64,000 bases of DNA from Peribacillus sp044761985 (GTDB taxonomy: Bacteria > Bacillota > Bacilli > Bacillales > DSM-1321), in contig NZ_JBIWDK010000004.1 in the NCBI RefSeq assembly GCF_044761985.1, forward strand, positions 248,001-312,000. Reading direction: 5' to 3'. The notes under the pieces are model-generated. The model saw nothing but the letters and a program-made list of their open reading frames with translations, was not told where the DNA came from and made no database searches. The translations under genes and the position numbers were made by a program. Positions 1 through 7,727 of this stretch are shown piece after piece (the stretch's first letter is position 1; the number at the start of each line of letters is the position of its first letter).

Positions 1-925
1 TCTCCTGAATCACACGGATGAGTGTTGGCTGAAGGGTATGGGGAATATGGCTGGAATCCCCCGAAAGTTCTACAGTCGATTTCAGGCCTGTCGATTGGTG
101 AAATTCATTCAGCAACCTATTCACACTTGTCAGGAAAGCCGTCTCGTCTTCATTCAATGCCTGAACGGAATAGCGAACCTCCTCCAAGGCACCCTGGGCC
201 AAATCCTTGCAAATATTCATTGTACCCTTCGCCTTTTCCAAGTCATGGTCGATCAGTTCATAAGCTAGCTCCATCTGCACGAATAAGGCCGTCATCTTAT
301 GTCCCACCGTATCATGTATCTCCCTTGCAATCCGGTTTCTCTCTCTGATTTTTGCCGTTTCCTCTGTCTGAAGGGAATATTCCTGCAACCGTTTATGGGC
401 CACAGACAGCTCTTCATGCGCCTCATTCAATTGTAAGTATTGCTCATTCACCACATCACTGGCCTCAGTGAGTTTCCGAATCAAATTGCCGACTACAGAC
501 GTAAAGGCGACAAATGAGAAACTCATGAGGTTATCCATGATATCCAGCGTACCTGTTTGTAAATAGGTCGAAACCATAACCAACCCCCATAGGAATACAA
601 AAAACAAGCCAAATATTCTATGTTTCTTAGACTCCGAGACGAGGATAAACACAGTAATCGCAACGACACCGACTAGAATCATATAAAGGGTAGTCTGGGG
701 GAACAAAAATCCATATACAAAACTGAGGATGCCATCGAAATAGACGATTCGGAGATCATGTTGAATTGAATCCTTATAAAAAAGCAAATAATGATTCAGG
801 ATAAAACCAATAGCGATCAAGATGAGCAGGCCTTTTACATATGGATTGGAATCCGGAATCCTCCAGTAATACATAAAACTGATCATCAAGAACATGACAA
901 TCCGTAGATTGACTAACCACCCCAT
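1..925 (-). CDS. NarL-type sensor histidine kinase, 3' end outside window
   Basis: The reading frame is open from the ATG at 925 to the window edge, so the C-terminal ATPase part is missing. The N-terminal half has about six hydrophobic segments. A linker helix leads into a HisKA_3-type dimerisation motif, R-x-IAREIHDTVGHKMTAL, with the phospho-acceptor His in EIHD. This is the DesK/LiaS/NarX type of kinase, which normally phosphorylates a LuxR-type response regulator; that partner would lie beyond position 1. The start is supported by a GAAGG/AAAGAGGG region just upstream. A longer ATG at 1004 is in another frame. The signal is unknown. An inverted repeat at 951-980 sits in the promoter region and may be the cognate operator. 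Confidence 0.88.
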   Translation of the reverse strand, partial: MGWLVNLRIVMFLMISFMYYWRIPDSNPYVKGLLILIAIGFILNHYLLFYKDSIQHDLRIVYFDGILSFVYGFLFPQTTLYMILVGVVAITVFILVSESKKHRIFGLFFVFLWGLVMVSTYLQTGTLDIMDNLMSFSFVAFTSVVGNLIRKLTEASDVVNEQYLQLNEAHEELSVAHKRLQEYSLQTEETAKIRERNRIAREIHDTVGHKMTALFVQMELAYELIDHDLEKAKGTMNICKDLAQGALEEVRYSVQALNEDETAFLTSVNRLLNEFHQSTGLKSTVELSGDSSHIPHTLQPTLIRVIQE

Positions 926-950
926 ACCGTCCGCCCTCTTTCCTTCTCTC

Positions 951-980
951 TTCTACCATCATGCCTAAATTATGGTAGAA
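951..980. promoter_or_regulatory. Inverted repeat upstream of sensor kinase, candidate operator
   Basis: TTCTACCAT (951-959) and ATGGTAGAA (972-980) are perfect 9-bp inverted arms with a 12-bp spacer, 26 bp upstream of the kinase start. The spacing would suit a dimeric LuxR-type response regulator. A binding role is inference. Confidence 0.45.
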
Positions 981-1005
981 AATAAAGAGCTTATTTTTCC
1001 GCAAA

Positions 1006-1031
1006 CGAAAAACCCCCCTGTTTTGGAGGGT
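1006..1031 (-). terminator. Terminator of aspartokinase gene
   Basis: On the minus strand CCCTCC pairs with GGGGGG across a 6-7 nt loop and is followed by TTTTT. Confidence 0.75.
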
Positions 1032-1048
1032 CTCATATTCTCTTATTC

Positions 1049-2395
1049 TTAAAAAAACTCATGATATAGCGCCTGGATGGCCGTCTCTTCGCTATGACCC
1101 TTCACACCGAACATCATGCTCACTTCGGAAGAACCTTGGTTAATCATTTCAATGTTGACCTTAGCATCGGCCAACGCTTTCGATGCCCTTGCCGTTGTTC
1201 CCACATTATGACGCATGCCTTCACCGACGACCATGATCAAGGCCAGATTATGTTCAACAATGACTTGATCGGCATGAAGCTCCTGCTTAATGCGCGAAAC
1301 AATTTTCGCCTCGGCCTCTTCACTCATTTGATCTTGACGGAGGATGATCGTGACATCATCAATGCCAGATGGGGCATGTTCATAAGATACACCGTAATCT
1401 TCAAGAATATGAAGCAATTTACGACCGAATCCAACTTCACGGTTCATCAAGTATTTATTAATGTAAATACTGCAAAACCCTTTGTCACTCGCAATCCCTA
1501 TGACGGGCCCATTCATATTATCACGGGTACTCACAATCCTTGTCCCCTGTGCACTCGGATTGTTCGTGTTCTGTATATGTACTGGAATACCAGCACGGAA
1601 TGCAGGGATTAACGCTTCATCGTGAAAGACCGAAAAACCGGCATAAGACAGTTCTCGCATTTCCCGATACGTCAATTCACGTATTCCCTTCGGATTGGAC
1701 ACCACATGTGGATTCACTGCGTACACGGCATCCACGTCCGTAAAGTTCTCATATAAGTCTGCCTTGACGCCATTTGCAAGAATCGAACCCGTAATATCTG
1801 ATCCGCTCCTTGAAAAGGTTAAAACATCCCCATCCATTGTATATCCGAAGAATCCGGGGAATACCACGATACCCGGCTCCTCACGAAGTGCATATAAACG
1901 CTCATATGATTCAGGAAGCACCTGTGTATATCCGCCCTCATCCGTCACAATCAAGCCGGCTTTCATCGGGTCCATATACTGAGCCTCTACCCCACGACTC
2001 CGAAAATAGGCTGAAACCAGCTTCGCATTATTATCTTCTCCGCTCGCCTTCAAGGCATCCAAATAACGCTTCGGTTTACTCTGGTCTGCATGCAGCAGGC
2101 TATATAAATTGTCACGTATCTCCGCAATGACCTCTCCTGGAATGTCTAACTCCTCAGCAATACTCGCATATCGAGAAACGACATCTTCTATTAAAAGCCC
2201 ACCATCATCCCCATGCAACTGGCGTTCCGCAGCGGCAATCAGTAAATCCGTCACCTTTATATCATCAGAATTGCGTTTCCCTGGTGCTGAAACAACGATG
2301 ACTTTTCTCTCTGGATCTGAAACCACAATTTCGAATACCTTCTTCAATTGTTCTCCCGACGCGAGTGAGCTCCCGCCAAACTTTGCTACTTTCAT
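1049..2395 (-). CDS. yclM: Aspartokinase (YclM/ThrD type)
   Basis: Catalyses ATP-dependent phosphorylation of aspartate, the first step towards lysine, threonine, methionine and diaminopimelate. The 448-aa protein starts with the KFGGSS nucleotide/substrate motif and has the amino acid kinase fold to about residue 290, then two ACT domains for allosteric control. It ends with the family motif NIEMINQGSSEVSMMFGV. Length and sequence match the monofunctional B. subtilis YclM (aspartokinase III) rather than LysC or DapG. No lysine riboswitch is visible upstream. A TTGATT / TAATAA pair about 60 bp upstream could be its promoter. The gene appears monocistronic. Confidence 0.93.
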   Translation of the reverse strand: MKVAKFGGSSLASGEQLKKVFEIVVSDPERKVIVVSAPGKRNSDDIKVTDLLIAAAERQLHGDDGGLLIEDVVSRYASIAEELDIPGEVIAEIRDNLYSLLHADQSKPKRYLDALKASGEDNNAKLVSAYFRSRGVEAQYMDPMKAGLIVTDEGGYTQVLPESYERLYALREEPGIVVFPGFFGYTMDGDVLTFSRSGSDITGSILANGVKADLYENFTDVDAVYAVNPHVVSNPKGIRELTYREMRELSYAGFSVFHDEALIPAFRAGIPVHIQNTNNPSAQGTRIVSTRDNMNGPVIGIASDKGFCSIYINKYLMNREVGFGRKLLHILEDYGVSYEHAPSGIDDVTIILRQDQMSEEAEAKIVSRIKQELHADQVIVEHNLALIMVVGEGMRHNVGTTARASKALADAKVNIEMINQGSSEVSMMFGVKGHSEETAIQALYHEFF

Positions 2396-2587
2396 CCCGA
2401 CAACCCCTATTTTTAGAAATATTCTGTCAAAATCAACTCTCCCTATTATTACGCTTTTTTACGAAACAATCAAGGATTAATTCCATTATATGAGGACATA
2501 TGTATTTTTGATAAAGACAATTCGAATGAAATTTTCATGATGGTTAAATTGCCTTATCCTATCCGCCCAATTTAAGTTCTACACATA

Positions 2588-2615
2588 AAAAAGCTTCCCG
2601 AAAAATCGAGAAGCT
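2588..2615 (-). terminator. Terminator of queF
   Basis: AGCTTC/GAAGCT arms (2592-2597, 2610-2615) with T6 following on the minus strand. Confidence 0.75.
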
Positions 2616-2639
2616 AAATCATTAAAGCCCACATTTCAC

Positions 2640-3137
2640 TTACCGATTATCCACAGTTTCTGGATACAAGTCATGGTTCATCAACCGGTAACTCGCCATT
2701 TCTTCAAACTTCGTCCCTGGTTTTCCATAGTTCGTATAAGGATCAATGGAAATGCCACCCCGTGGAGTGAACTTGCCCCAGACCTCAATATACTTCGGAT
2801 CCATCAATTCGATTAAATCATTCATGATGATATTCATGCAGTCTTCGTGAAAATCTCCATGATTGCGGAAAGAGAACAAATACAATTTCAACGACTTGCT
2901 TTCGACCATTTTCACACTCGGAATGTAGCTGATATAGATGGTCGCAAAATCAGGCTGCCCCGTAATCGGACATAAACTCGTAAACTCCGGGCAATTGAAC
3001 TTGACGAAGTAATCCCTGTTCGGATGCTTATTATCAAAGGACTCCAAAATTTCCGGTGCATAATCAAAGGAATATTGTGTACCCTGGTTTCCTAGTAGGG
3101 TGATATCCTTTAATTCTTCTTCTTTTCTTCCAGACAT
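2640..3137 (-). CDS. queF: NADPH-dependent 7-cyano-7-deazaguanine reductase
   Basis: Reduces the nitrile preQ0 to the amine preQ1 in queuosine biosynthesis, in the cytoplasm. The 165-aa protein is the short, unimodular QueF type. It carries the catalytic Cys56 in PEFTSLCPITGQPDFA, Asp63 in the same motif, and the FRNHGDFHED segment. I start it at 3137, where AGAGGAGGACG precedes the ATG. The frame is open further upstream, but that stretch is riboswitch RNA. The gene is alone, without queC, queD or queE, so in this window it is regulated as a single-gene unit by the preQ1 switch upstream. queT, a precursor transporter, lies 48 kb away. Confidence 0.97.
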   Translation of the reverse strand: MSGRKEEELKDITLLGNQGTQYSFDYAPEILESFDNKHPNRDYFVKFNCPEFTSLCPITGQPDFATIYISYIPSVKMVESKSLKLYLFSFRNHGDFHEDCMNIIMNDLIELMDPKYIEVWGKFTPRGGISIDPYTNYGKPGTKFEEMASYRLMNHDLYPETVDNR

Positions 3138-3190
3138 ATAAACGTCCTCCTCTTCCACGTATCCAGGGAGGTTCATAATGGGGCCTCTAC

Positions 3191-3225
3191 ACAAATAAAA
3201 ACCATATCTCCTTAAAGATATGGTT
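3191..3225 (-). terminator. Attenuator terminator of preQ1 riboswitch
   Basis: AACCATATCT / AGATATGGTT are perfect 10-bp arms (3200-3209, 3216-3225) followed by a T-rich run. The 5' arm contains CCATA, which can pair instead with TATGG at the 3' end of the aptamer. Ligand binding should therefore free the terminator. Confidence 0.85.
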
Positions 3226-3243
3226 GATTCGCAAAATATCAAG

Positions 3244-3280
3244 CCATAGTTTTTTTAAGAGGGTGATGCTATGAACCTCT
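3244..3280 (-). promoter_or_regulatory. PreQ1-I riboswitch aptamer upstream of queF
   Basis: The minus strand reads AGAGG-TTCATAGCATCAC-CCTCT and then an A-rich tail ending ACTATGG. P1 is AGAGG/CCTCT. The loop CATAG can form the P2 pseudoknot with CTATG in the tail. This matches the class I preQ1 aptamer of Bacillus queCDEF leaders. The downstream hairpin makes it a transcriptional OFF switch. Confidence 0.93.
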
Positions 3281-3318
3281 CCCGTTTATCGGGAATTCAT
3301 TTGATTTTATCATGTGTA

Positions 3319-3347
3319 AATATAGTAGATAAACTCAATTCTGTCAA
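3319..3347 (-). promoter_or_regulatory. Sigma-A promoter of queF
   Basis: TTGACA (3347-3342), a 17-bp spacer and TATATT (3324-3319) lie about 35 bp before the aptamer. Confidence 0.85.
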
Positions 3348-3356
3348 TATCAAACT

Positions 3357-3384
3357 TTGAAACTTTCTTATCTTAAGCTAGAAT
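3357..3384 (+). promoter_or_regulatory. Sigma-A promoter of DMT transporter
   Basis: TTGAAA (3357-3362), a 16-bp spacer and TAGAAT (3379-3384), divergent from the queF promoter. Confidence 0.6.
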
Positions 3385-3425
3385 ATATAAAGAGTTTATC
3401 CTAAATGAAGGAAGAGATTACAGCC

Positions 3426-4262
3426 ATGTGGATTTTTGCAGCCCTCATCACCAGTTTTTGTTTCGGCATCAATAACAGCATTTTCAAATGGAGTGGAACA
3501 AAAGGCCATTCCAAAATACATATCCAGTTCTTCTTTTATTTTGTTGCTTTCATTCTATCCATTATGTATGGTGTGCTCGTCGATGGGCTGAACCTGAATT
3601 GGGTCTCCATCCTGCTAGGTGCGGCAATCGGGGTCCTCAATGCTAATGGGAATATCCAAATGGCAAGTGCCTTTGAAAAAGGCCCGGCAAGCCTGACTTC
3701 CCCTTTAATCGCGGCGAATACCATTTTCCCGATTCTCTGTGCAGCGCTCATTTTTCATGAGCACATTTCTCAGTTGCAATGGAGCGGCGTCATCTGTATG
3801 TTGCTCGCCACCTTGATCATCCAGTACACGCCAAATGCCAAAGGGAATCATCAGTATGTCCCTTGGATGATGCATACCTTATTTGCCATCTTCTCCTTTG
3901 GCGTACTCGGCATCCTGATGACGACAACGACACGCCTTCACCTGAGCTCCCTTGATATTCTGGTATCCATGTACGGAGGAGGAACGGTTTACCTCATGGT
4001 CGCGATGGGCATTAAACATGAGAAAATTAAATCTAAAGAAATCAAGATTGGTTCCTGTGTAGGCCTCTTGAGCGTAATCGGATACGGCTGCTATTTCTTC
4101 GCCCTGAATACCGGCATAGCAAGCATCATCTTTCCAGTCGTCAGCCTCAACTGCCTGATCGTCGTATTCGCTGGTTGCTACCTATTCAAAGAAAAACTAA
4201 AAACCTACCAAATCGCCGGCGTCTTCGCAGCCCTGATTGGAATCATCCTAACCAAAATCTAA
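3426..4262 (+). CDS. EamA/DMT-superfamily transporter
   Basis: A very hydrophobic 278-aa protein with about ten membrane helices arranged as two EamA-like halves. The C-terminal half ends with the typical F-KEKL--YQIAGVFAALIGIILT pattern. Members export or import small metabolites such as amino acids, sugars or nucleosides; nothing here identifies the substrate. I chose the ATG at 3426 because GAAGGAAGAG precedes it. An in-frame ATG at 3405 has no ribosome binding site. It is divergent from queF with its own promoter, so a link to queuosine salvage is possible but unsupported. Confidence 0.85.
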   Translation: MWIFAALITSFCFGINNSIFKWSGTKGHSKIHIQFFFYFVAFILSIMYGVLVDGLNLNWVSILLGAAIGVLNANGNIQMASAFEKGPASLTSPLIAANTIFPILCAALIFHEHISQLQWSGVICMLLATLIIQYTPNAKGNHQYVPWMMHTLFAIFSFGVLGILMTTTTRLHLSSLDILVSMYGGGTVYLMVAMGIKHEKIKSKEIKIGSCVGLLSVIGYGCYFFALNTGIASIIFPVVSLNCLIVVFAGCYLFKEKLKTYQIAGVFAALIGIILTKI

Positions 4263-4289
4263 AATCAAACCCCATTCCCGAGCCACCTT

Positions 4290-4385
4290 GGGAAATGGGG
4301 TCTGACCCCTTAACCAACAGCCATGACCCCTGTCGTACTAAGCTTATTTCACTTGAATGAATTCTGGGAAATAGGGTCTGACCCC
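4290..4385. repeat. Two copies of GGGAAATRGGGTCTGACCCC
   Basis: Copies lie at 4290-4309 and 4366-4385, both downstream of the DMT gene. Each contains the near-palindrome GGGTCTGACCC. The first copy also pairs partly with CCCCATTCCC just before it, giving a hairpin without a T-tract. This looks like an interspersed intergenic repeat rather than a simple terminator. Confidence 0.6.
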
Positions 4386-4393
4386 AAAAAGTG

Positions 4394-4422
4394 TTGACAT
4401 CTCGTTTGATTTATCAGATAAT
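4394..4422 (+). promoter_or_regulatory. Sigma-A promoter of small stress protein
   Basis: TTGACA (4394-4399), a 17-bp spacer, GATAAT (4417-4422). Transcription would start about 110 nt before the gene. Confidence 0.65.
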
Positions 4423-4462
4423 TATGAATATTAAATATTTTAGAGAGCAGCATAGGCTAAAT

Positions 4463-4489
4463 GTTTGATTGCCCGGTAAGAATGGGTAT
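4463..4489 (+). promoter_or_regulatory. Sigma-B-like promoter of small stress protein
   Basis: GTTTGA (4463-4468), a 15-bp spacer and GGGTAT (4484-4489) fit the general-stress consensus GTTT-N12-15-GGGTAT. The predicted start is about 45 nt upstream of the ATG at 4541. Confidence 0.6.
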
Positions 4490-4540
4490 ATAGTAAGTGT
4501 GTACTTCGAAGGTACCATGATAAAGAAAGGAAGATGGAAA

Positions 4541-4675
4541 ATGGTTAAAGTTACTGTGAAAGTGGATTACAATGGAAAGTCATATCAAACGAATGTTCTT
4601 GCAAAACCAGGTGCTAATGAGCAGGAAATTTTCCAAATGGCACTTCATCAAGTCGAGAAACAATGGAAGGAATAA
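4541..4675 (+). CDS. Small BA3454-type stress response protein
   Basis: A 44-aa protein starting MVKVTVKVDYNGKSYQTNV and ending QVEKQW. It resembles the short Bacillus proteins annotated as the BA3454 family of stress response proteins (recognised from memory, not searched). Its predicted form is a beta-hairpin followed by a helix. The biochemical role is unknown. The start at 4541 is set by AAAGGAAG ten bases upstream; a longer in-frame ATG at 4469 lacks one and would overlap the sigma-B-like -10 region. Two stacked promoters, vegetative and general stress, precede it, which agrees with the family name. Confidence 0.72.
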   Translation: MVKVTVKVDYNGKSYQTNVLAKPGANEQEIFQMALHQVEKQWKE

Positions 4676-4712
4676 AAAAGCAGGCATCGCCTTAGATACC
4701 TGCTTTTTTTAT
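4674..4712 (+). terminator. Terminator of small stress gene
   Basis: GCAGG (4680-4684) / CCTGC (4699-4703) flanked by A6 and T7, so it could work in both directions. Confidence 0.8.
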
Positions 4713-4783
4713 TGCCTTTTTTTATGCAACTTCCAAAATCCAATCGAATGGATCCCCTTACCCTACCATATGAAATTTCCTCC

Positions 4784-4820
4784 AACAAAAAAGAGCGCCT
4801 TTTGAAGGACGCCCTCTTTT
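4784..4820 (-). terminator. Terminator of qox operon
   Basis: On the minus strand GAGGGCGTCCTT pairs with AAGGCGCTC and is followed by T6. Confidence 0.8.
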
Positions 4821-4831
4821 GATAGATTCTC

Positions 4832-5116
4832 TTACAAGTAACCCCAAGTCATAGCTAGTAAAGTACCGAAGACCGTGAATAATGCAATGAACATACCGTA
4901 ATAAACGTTTACGTAAATTGCTTTTCCATCTTTCGTTTCACCAGCATGCATGAATACAACAAGTTGAAGACCTGCTTGTATAAATGCAGTAACAAGAAGT
5001 ACCGTCATACCAACTGGGAATGACATATCAAAGAAGTAAACGGCAAGAGCCACTGCAGTAAGAATCATTGAGAATACAAAACCCATTACTTGTTTTCGTG
5101 GGAACAATTCAGACAT
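4832..5116 (-). CDS. qoxD: Quinol oxidase aa3 subunit IV
   Basis: A 94-aa membrane protein with three helices, of the COX4_pro/CyoD-like type; it stabilises the menaquinol oxidase complex. The VFMHAGETKDGKAIYVNVYYGMFIALFTV segment is typical of Bacillus QoxD. Its ATG overlaps the qoxC stop codon, which indicates translational coupling. It is the last gene of the operon and is followed by a terminator. Confidence 0.95.
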   Translation of the reverse strand: MSELFPRKQVMGFVFSMILTAVALAVYFFDMSFPVGMTVLLVTAFIQAGLQLVVFMHAGETKDGKAIYVNVYYGMFIALFTVFGTLLAMTWGYL

Positions 5117-5712
5117 TATGAGATCATTCCTTTCAGATAGATGAAGCTAAAGATAAAGATCCAAACTACATCCAAGAAATGCCAGTAAAGAGAGAAGATA
5201 AACGATTTATTAGCTGTCGCTGGAGTCAATCCGCGCTTTTTAACCTGAAGGATAATGAACGTTCCCCAGAATAGACCAGCGGTTACGTGAGCTCCATGAG
5301 TTCCTAATGTTGTCATCAGCATGGCTGTGAAAGCACTAGTTTGTAATCCTGCCCCAATATGAACATAGTGGATAAACTCGTAAACTTCTACGCATAAGAA
5401 TCCTAGGCCTAGCAGAAGCGTGATAGCAAAGAAAGTTATCATCGCTTTCTGTCTGCCAAGACGCATGGCGTGAATACCAAGACCGATAACAAAACTACTT
5501 GTTAAAAGTAAGATTGTTTCAGCTAGAACTGGAGTGATTTCAAAAATCTCCACTCCAGGGCCTCCAGCAGTACGGCCCTGTAATACGAAATATCCAGCAA
5601 AAAGTGTAGCGAAAAGCATAATTTCAGCACCAAGGAAAATCCAGAAACCAAATATCTTCAGACTATTCTCTTCAGTACTATATTCAAGTGGCAGCGAGTT
5701 ATCAATTTTCAT
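5116..5712 (-). CDS. qoxC: Quinol oxidase aa3 subunit III
   Basis: A 198-aa integral membrane subunit with five helices, belonging to the heme-copper oxidase subunit III family. Recognisable features are FLGAEIMLFATLFAGYFVLQ near the N-terminus and the closing YWHFLDVVWIFIFSFIYL. It has no redox centre and supports subunit I. It overlaps its neighbours on both sides by 1 nt or a stop/start, within qoxABCD. Confidence 0.96.
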   Translation of the reverse strand: MKIDNSLPLEYSTEENSLKIFGFWIFLGAEIMLFATLFAGYFVLQGRTAGGPGVEIFEITPVLAETILLLTSSFVIGLGIHAMRLGRQKAMITFFAITLLLGLGFLCVEVYEFIHYVHIGAGLQTSAFTAMLMTTLGTHGAHVTAGLFWGTFIILQVKKRGLTPATANKSFIFSLYWHFLDVVWIFIFSFIYLKGMIS

Positions 5713-7658
5713 TATTTAGCACCTCGCAATTTTGATTCTGTCTCTTCAATTTCTTCAACTGAAATGTAGTGACCATGATCTTCCTCGAATGACCGAAGCG
5801 CCATACAAACAAAGATCGCGATTGTAGCAACGATAGCAGGAATCCAAAGTGCAAATATGAATGAGAAGCCCCAAACAAAGAAAATCGCACTCATGATGAT
5901 CGGCATTCCGCTATTATTAGGCATATGAATTTTTTCATACTTGCCTGGGAATAAGTCATGTCCCTTTTTCTTAGCATCCCAAACAGGTTCAATTGAATTA
6001 ACCTGTGGTAATACGGCAAAGTTATATTCCGGTGCAGGGTTATGAGTAGACCATTCAAGAGAACGAGCATCCCATGGATCTGAACCGATGTTTCTTGGAG
6101 AGTAACGTACACTGTAGTACACGTTATAGACGATTACTACAAAACCTACAGCAAGTCCAGCTGCTCCAATGAAGGAAATCATATTCATCAACCCGAATCC
6201 AGTTGATTCAGAATATGTGTACATACGACGTGCTTGACCATCTAATCCACTGAAGAACATTGGCATAAAGGCAACTAATGTACTCATTGTAATGATCCAA
6301 GCTGAAATCTTACCAAGCTTTTCATTTAACATGAAACCGAACATTTTTGGCCAGTAGAAATGCAGACCAGCTAGCATCGCGAATACAACACCAGGAATAA
6401 TAACCATATGGAAATGGGCTACCAAGAACATTGTATTATGGTACTGGTAATCGGCTGCTGACATACCAAGCATTACCCCAGTAACACCACCGATAGTAAA
6501 GATCGGTAAGAATAGTACTGAATAAATCATTGGAGTGGTAAATGTAATCTTACCTTTCCAAAGCGTGAACAACCAGTTGAATATCTTAACTCCGGTTGGA
6601 ACAGCAATCGCCATCGTTGTGATAGAGAAGATACTGTTTGTAAGTGCTCCTTGACCCATAGTAAAGAAGTGATGCACCCATACTAAGAATGAAAGAAGCG
6701 AGATAAGAACCATTGAAGCTACCATTGATTTATAACCATATAGGTTACGTTTGGCAAAGGTTGAGATAACCTCACTATAAATACCGAATGCCGGCAAGAT
6801 TAAGATATAAACCTCAGGATGTCCCCAAACCCAGAAGAAGTTGGCCCAAAGCATATCCATACCGCCACCAGTTGTTGTAAAGAAGTGGGTTCCGAATAAT
6901 CTATCCATTGTTCCCATGATAAGCAACACTGTTAATACAGGGAAAGCGAAAACAATGATTAAGTTAGTGATTAAAGCTGACCAAGTAAACATTGGCATTT
7001 TCATCAATGTAATACCAGGTGCTCTCATTTTCAGGATTGTAGTGATGAAGTTAATACCCGTCATCAATGTACCAAGACCTGAAATCTGAAGAGCGAACAT
7101 GTAATAATTCGAGCCTACCGACTCACTGAAGTCATTACCTGCCAGTGGGAAATAAGAAGTCCAACCTGCATCAGGAGAACCACCGACTACGAATGAAATG
7201 TTTATTAACATCGCACCCATAAAGAATAACCAGAAACTTAATGCATTTAGACGTGGGAATGCTACGTCACGTGCACCGATTTGAAGCGGAACAACGATGT
7301 TCATGAACGCCATGATAAATGGCATTGCCATGAATATAATCATTACGACACCATGTGTCGTGAAAATTTCATTATAATGCTGTGCATCTAAAAGAGTGTT
7401 ATCTGGTACGGCAAGTTGTGCACGCATCATGATAGCATCTGCGCCACCGCGGAAAAGCATGGCTAAAGCAGCAATTATATACATGATACCGATACGTTTA
7501 TGGTCAACCGTTGTTAACCATTCACGCCAAAGATAACCCCATTTTTTGAAATAGGTCAAACCAGCAATTATGGCAAGCGTAGTAAGACCAATGGCAACCA
7601 TCGATGCGTAAATCGCAAGACTTGGATGAGGTACGGCAAATCGATCAAAGAATTCCAT
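5712..7658 (-). CDS. qoxB: Quinol oxidase aa3 subunit I
   Basis: The catalytic heme-copper subunit, 648 aa with about fourteen membrane helices, which reduces O2 to water and pumps protons. Visible signatures are the WVWGHPEVYILILPAFG motif (Cu-B His and the cross-linked Tyr), the VHHFF pair, and VAHFHMVIIP carrying heme ligands. The length agrees with B. subtilis QoxB. The electron donor is menaquinol, because the partner subunit II lacks Cu-A ligands. It sits 69 bp after qoxA and overlaps qoxC. Confidence 0.97.
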   Translation of the reverse strand: MEFFDRFAVPHPSLAIYASMVAIGLTTLAIIAGLTYFKKWGYLWREWLTTVDHKRIGIMYIIAALAMLFRGGADAIMMRAQLAVPDNTLLDAQHYNEIFTTHGVVMIIFMAMPFIMAFMNIVVPLQIGARDVAFPRLNALSFWLFFMGAMLINISFVVGGSPDAGWTSYFPLAGNDFSESVGSNYYMFALQISGLGTLMTGINFITTILKMRAPGITLMKMPMFTWSALITNLIIVFAFPVLTVLLIMGTMDRLFGTHFFTTTGGGMDMLWANFFWVWGHPEVYILILPAFGIYSEVISTFAKRNLYGYKSMVASMVLISLLSFLVWVHHFFTMGQGALTNSIFSITTMAIAVPTGVKIFNWLFTLWKGKITFTTPMIYSVLFLPIFTIGGVTGVMLGMSAADYQYHNTMFLVAHFHMVIIPGVVFAMLAGLHFYWPKMFGFMLNEKLGKISAWIITMSTLVAFMPMFFSGLDGQARRMYTYSESTGFGLMNMISFIGAAGLAVGFVVIVYNVYYSVRYSPRNIGSDPWDARSLEWSTHNPAPEYNFAVLPQVNSIEPVWDAKKKGHDLFPGKYEKIHMPNNSGMPIIMSAIFFVWGFSFIFALWIPAIVATIAIFVCMALRSFEEDHGHYISVEEIEETESKLRGAK

Positions 7659-7727
7659 ACTATCGTGACTCCTTTTGGAAATTTATTGTTTACCCTGTAA
7701 GGTTAGTTGTATAACTAACCCCACATC

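Noticed and set aside
1094..1612. 172-aa plus-strand frame
   Set aside because: Antisense to aspartokinase, with no ribosome binding site and no recognisable protein pattern.
2640..3242. Longer 200-aa QueF
   Set aside because: The extra 35 residues are encoded by the riboswitch expression platform and lack a ribosome binding site.
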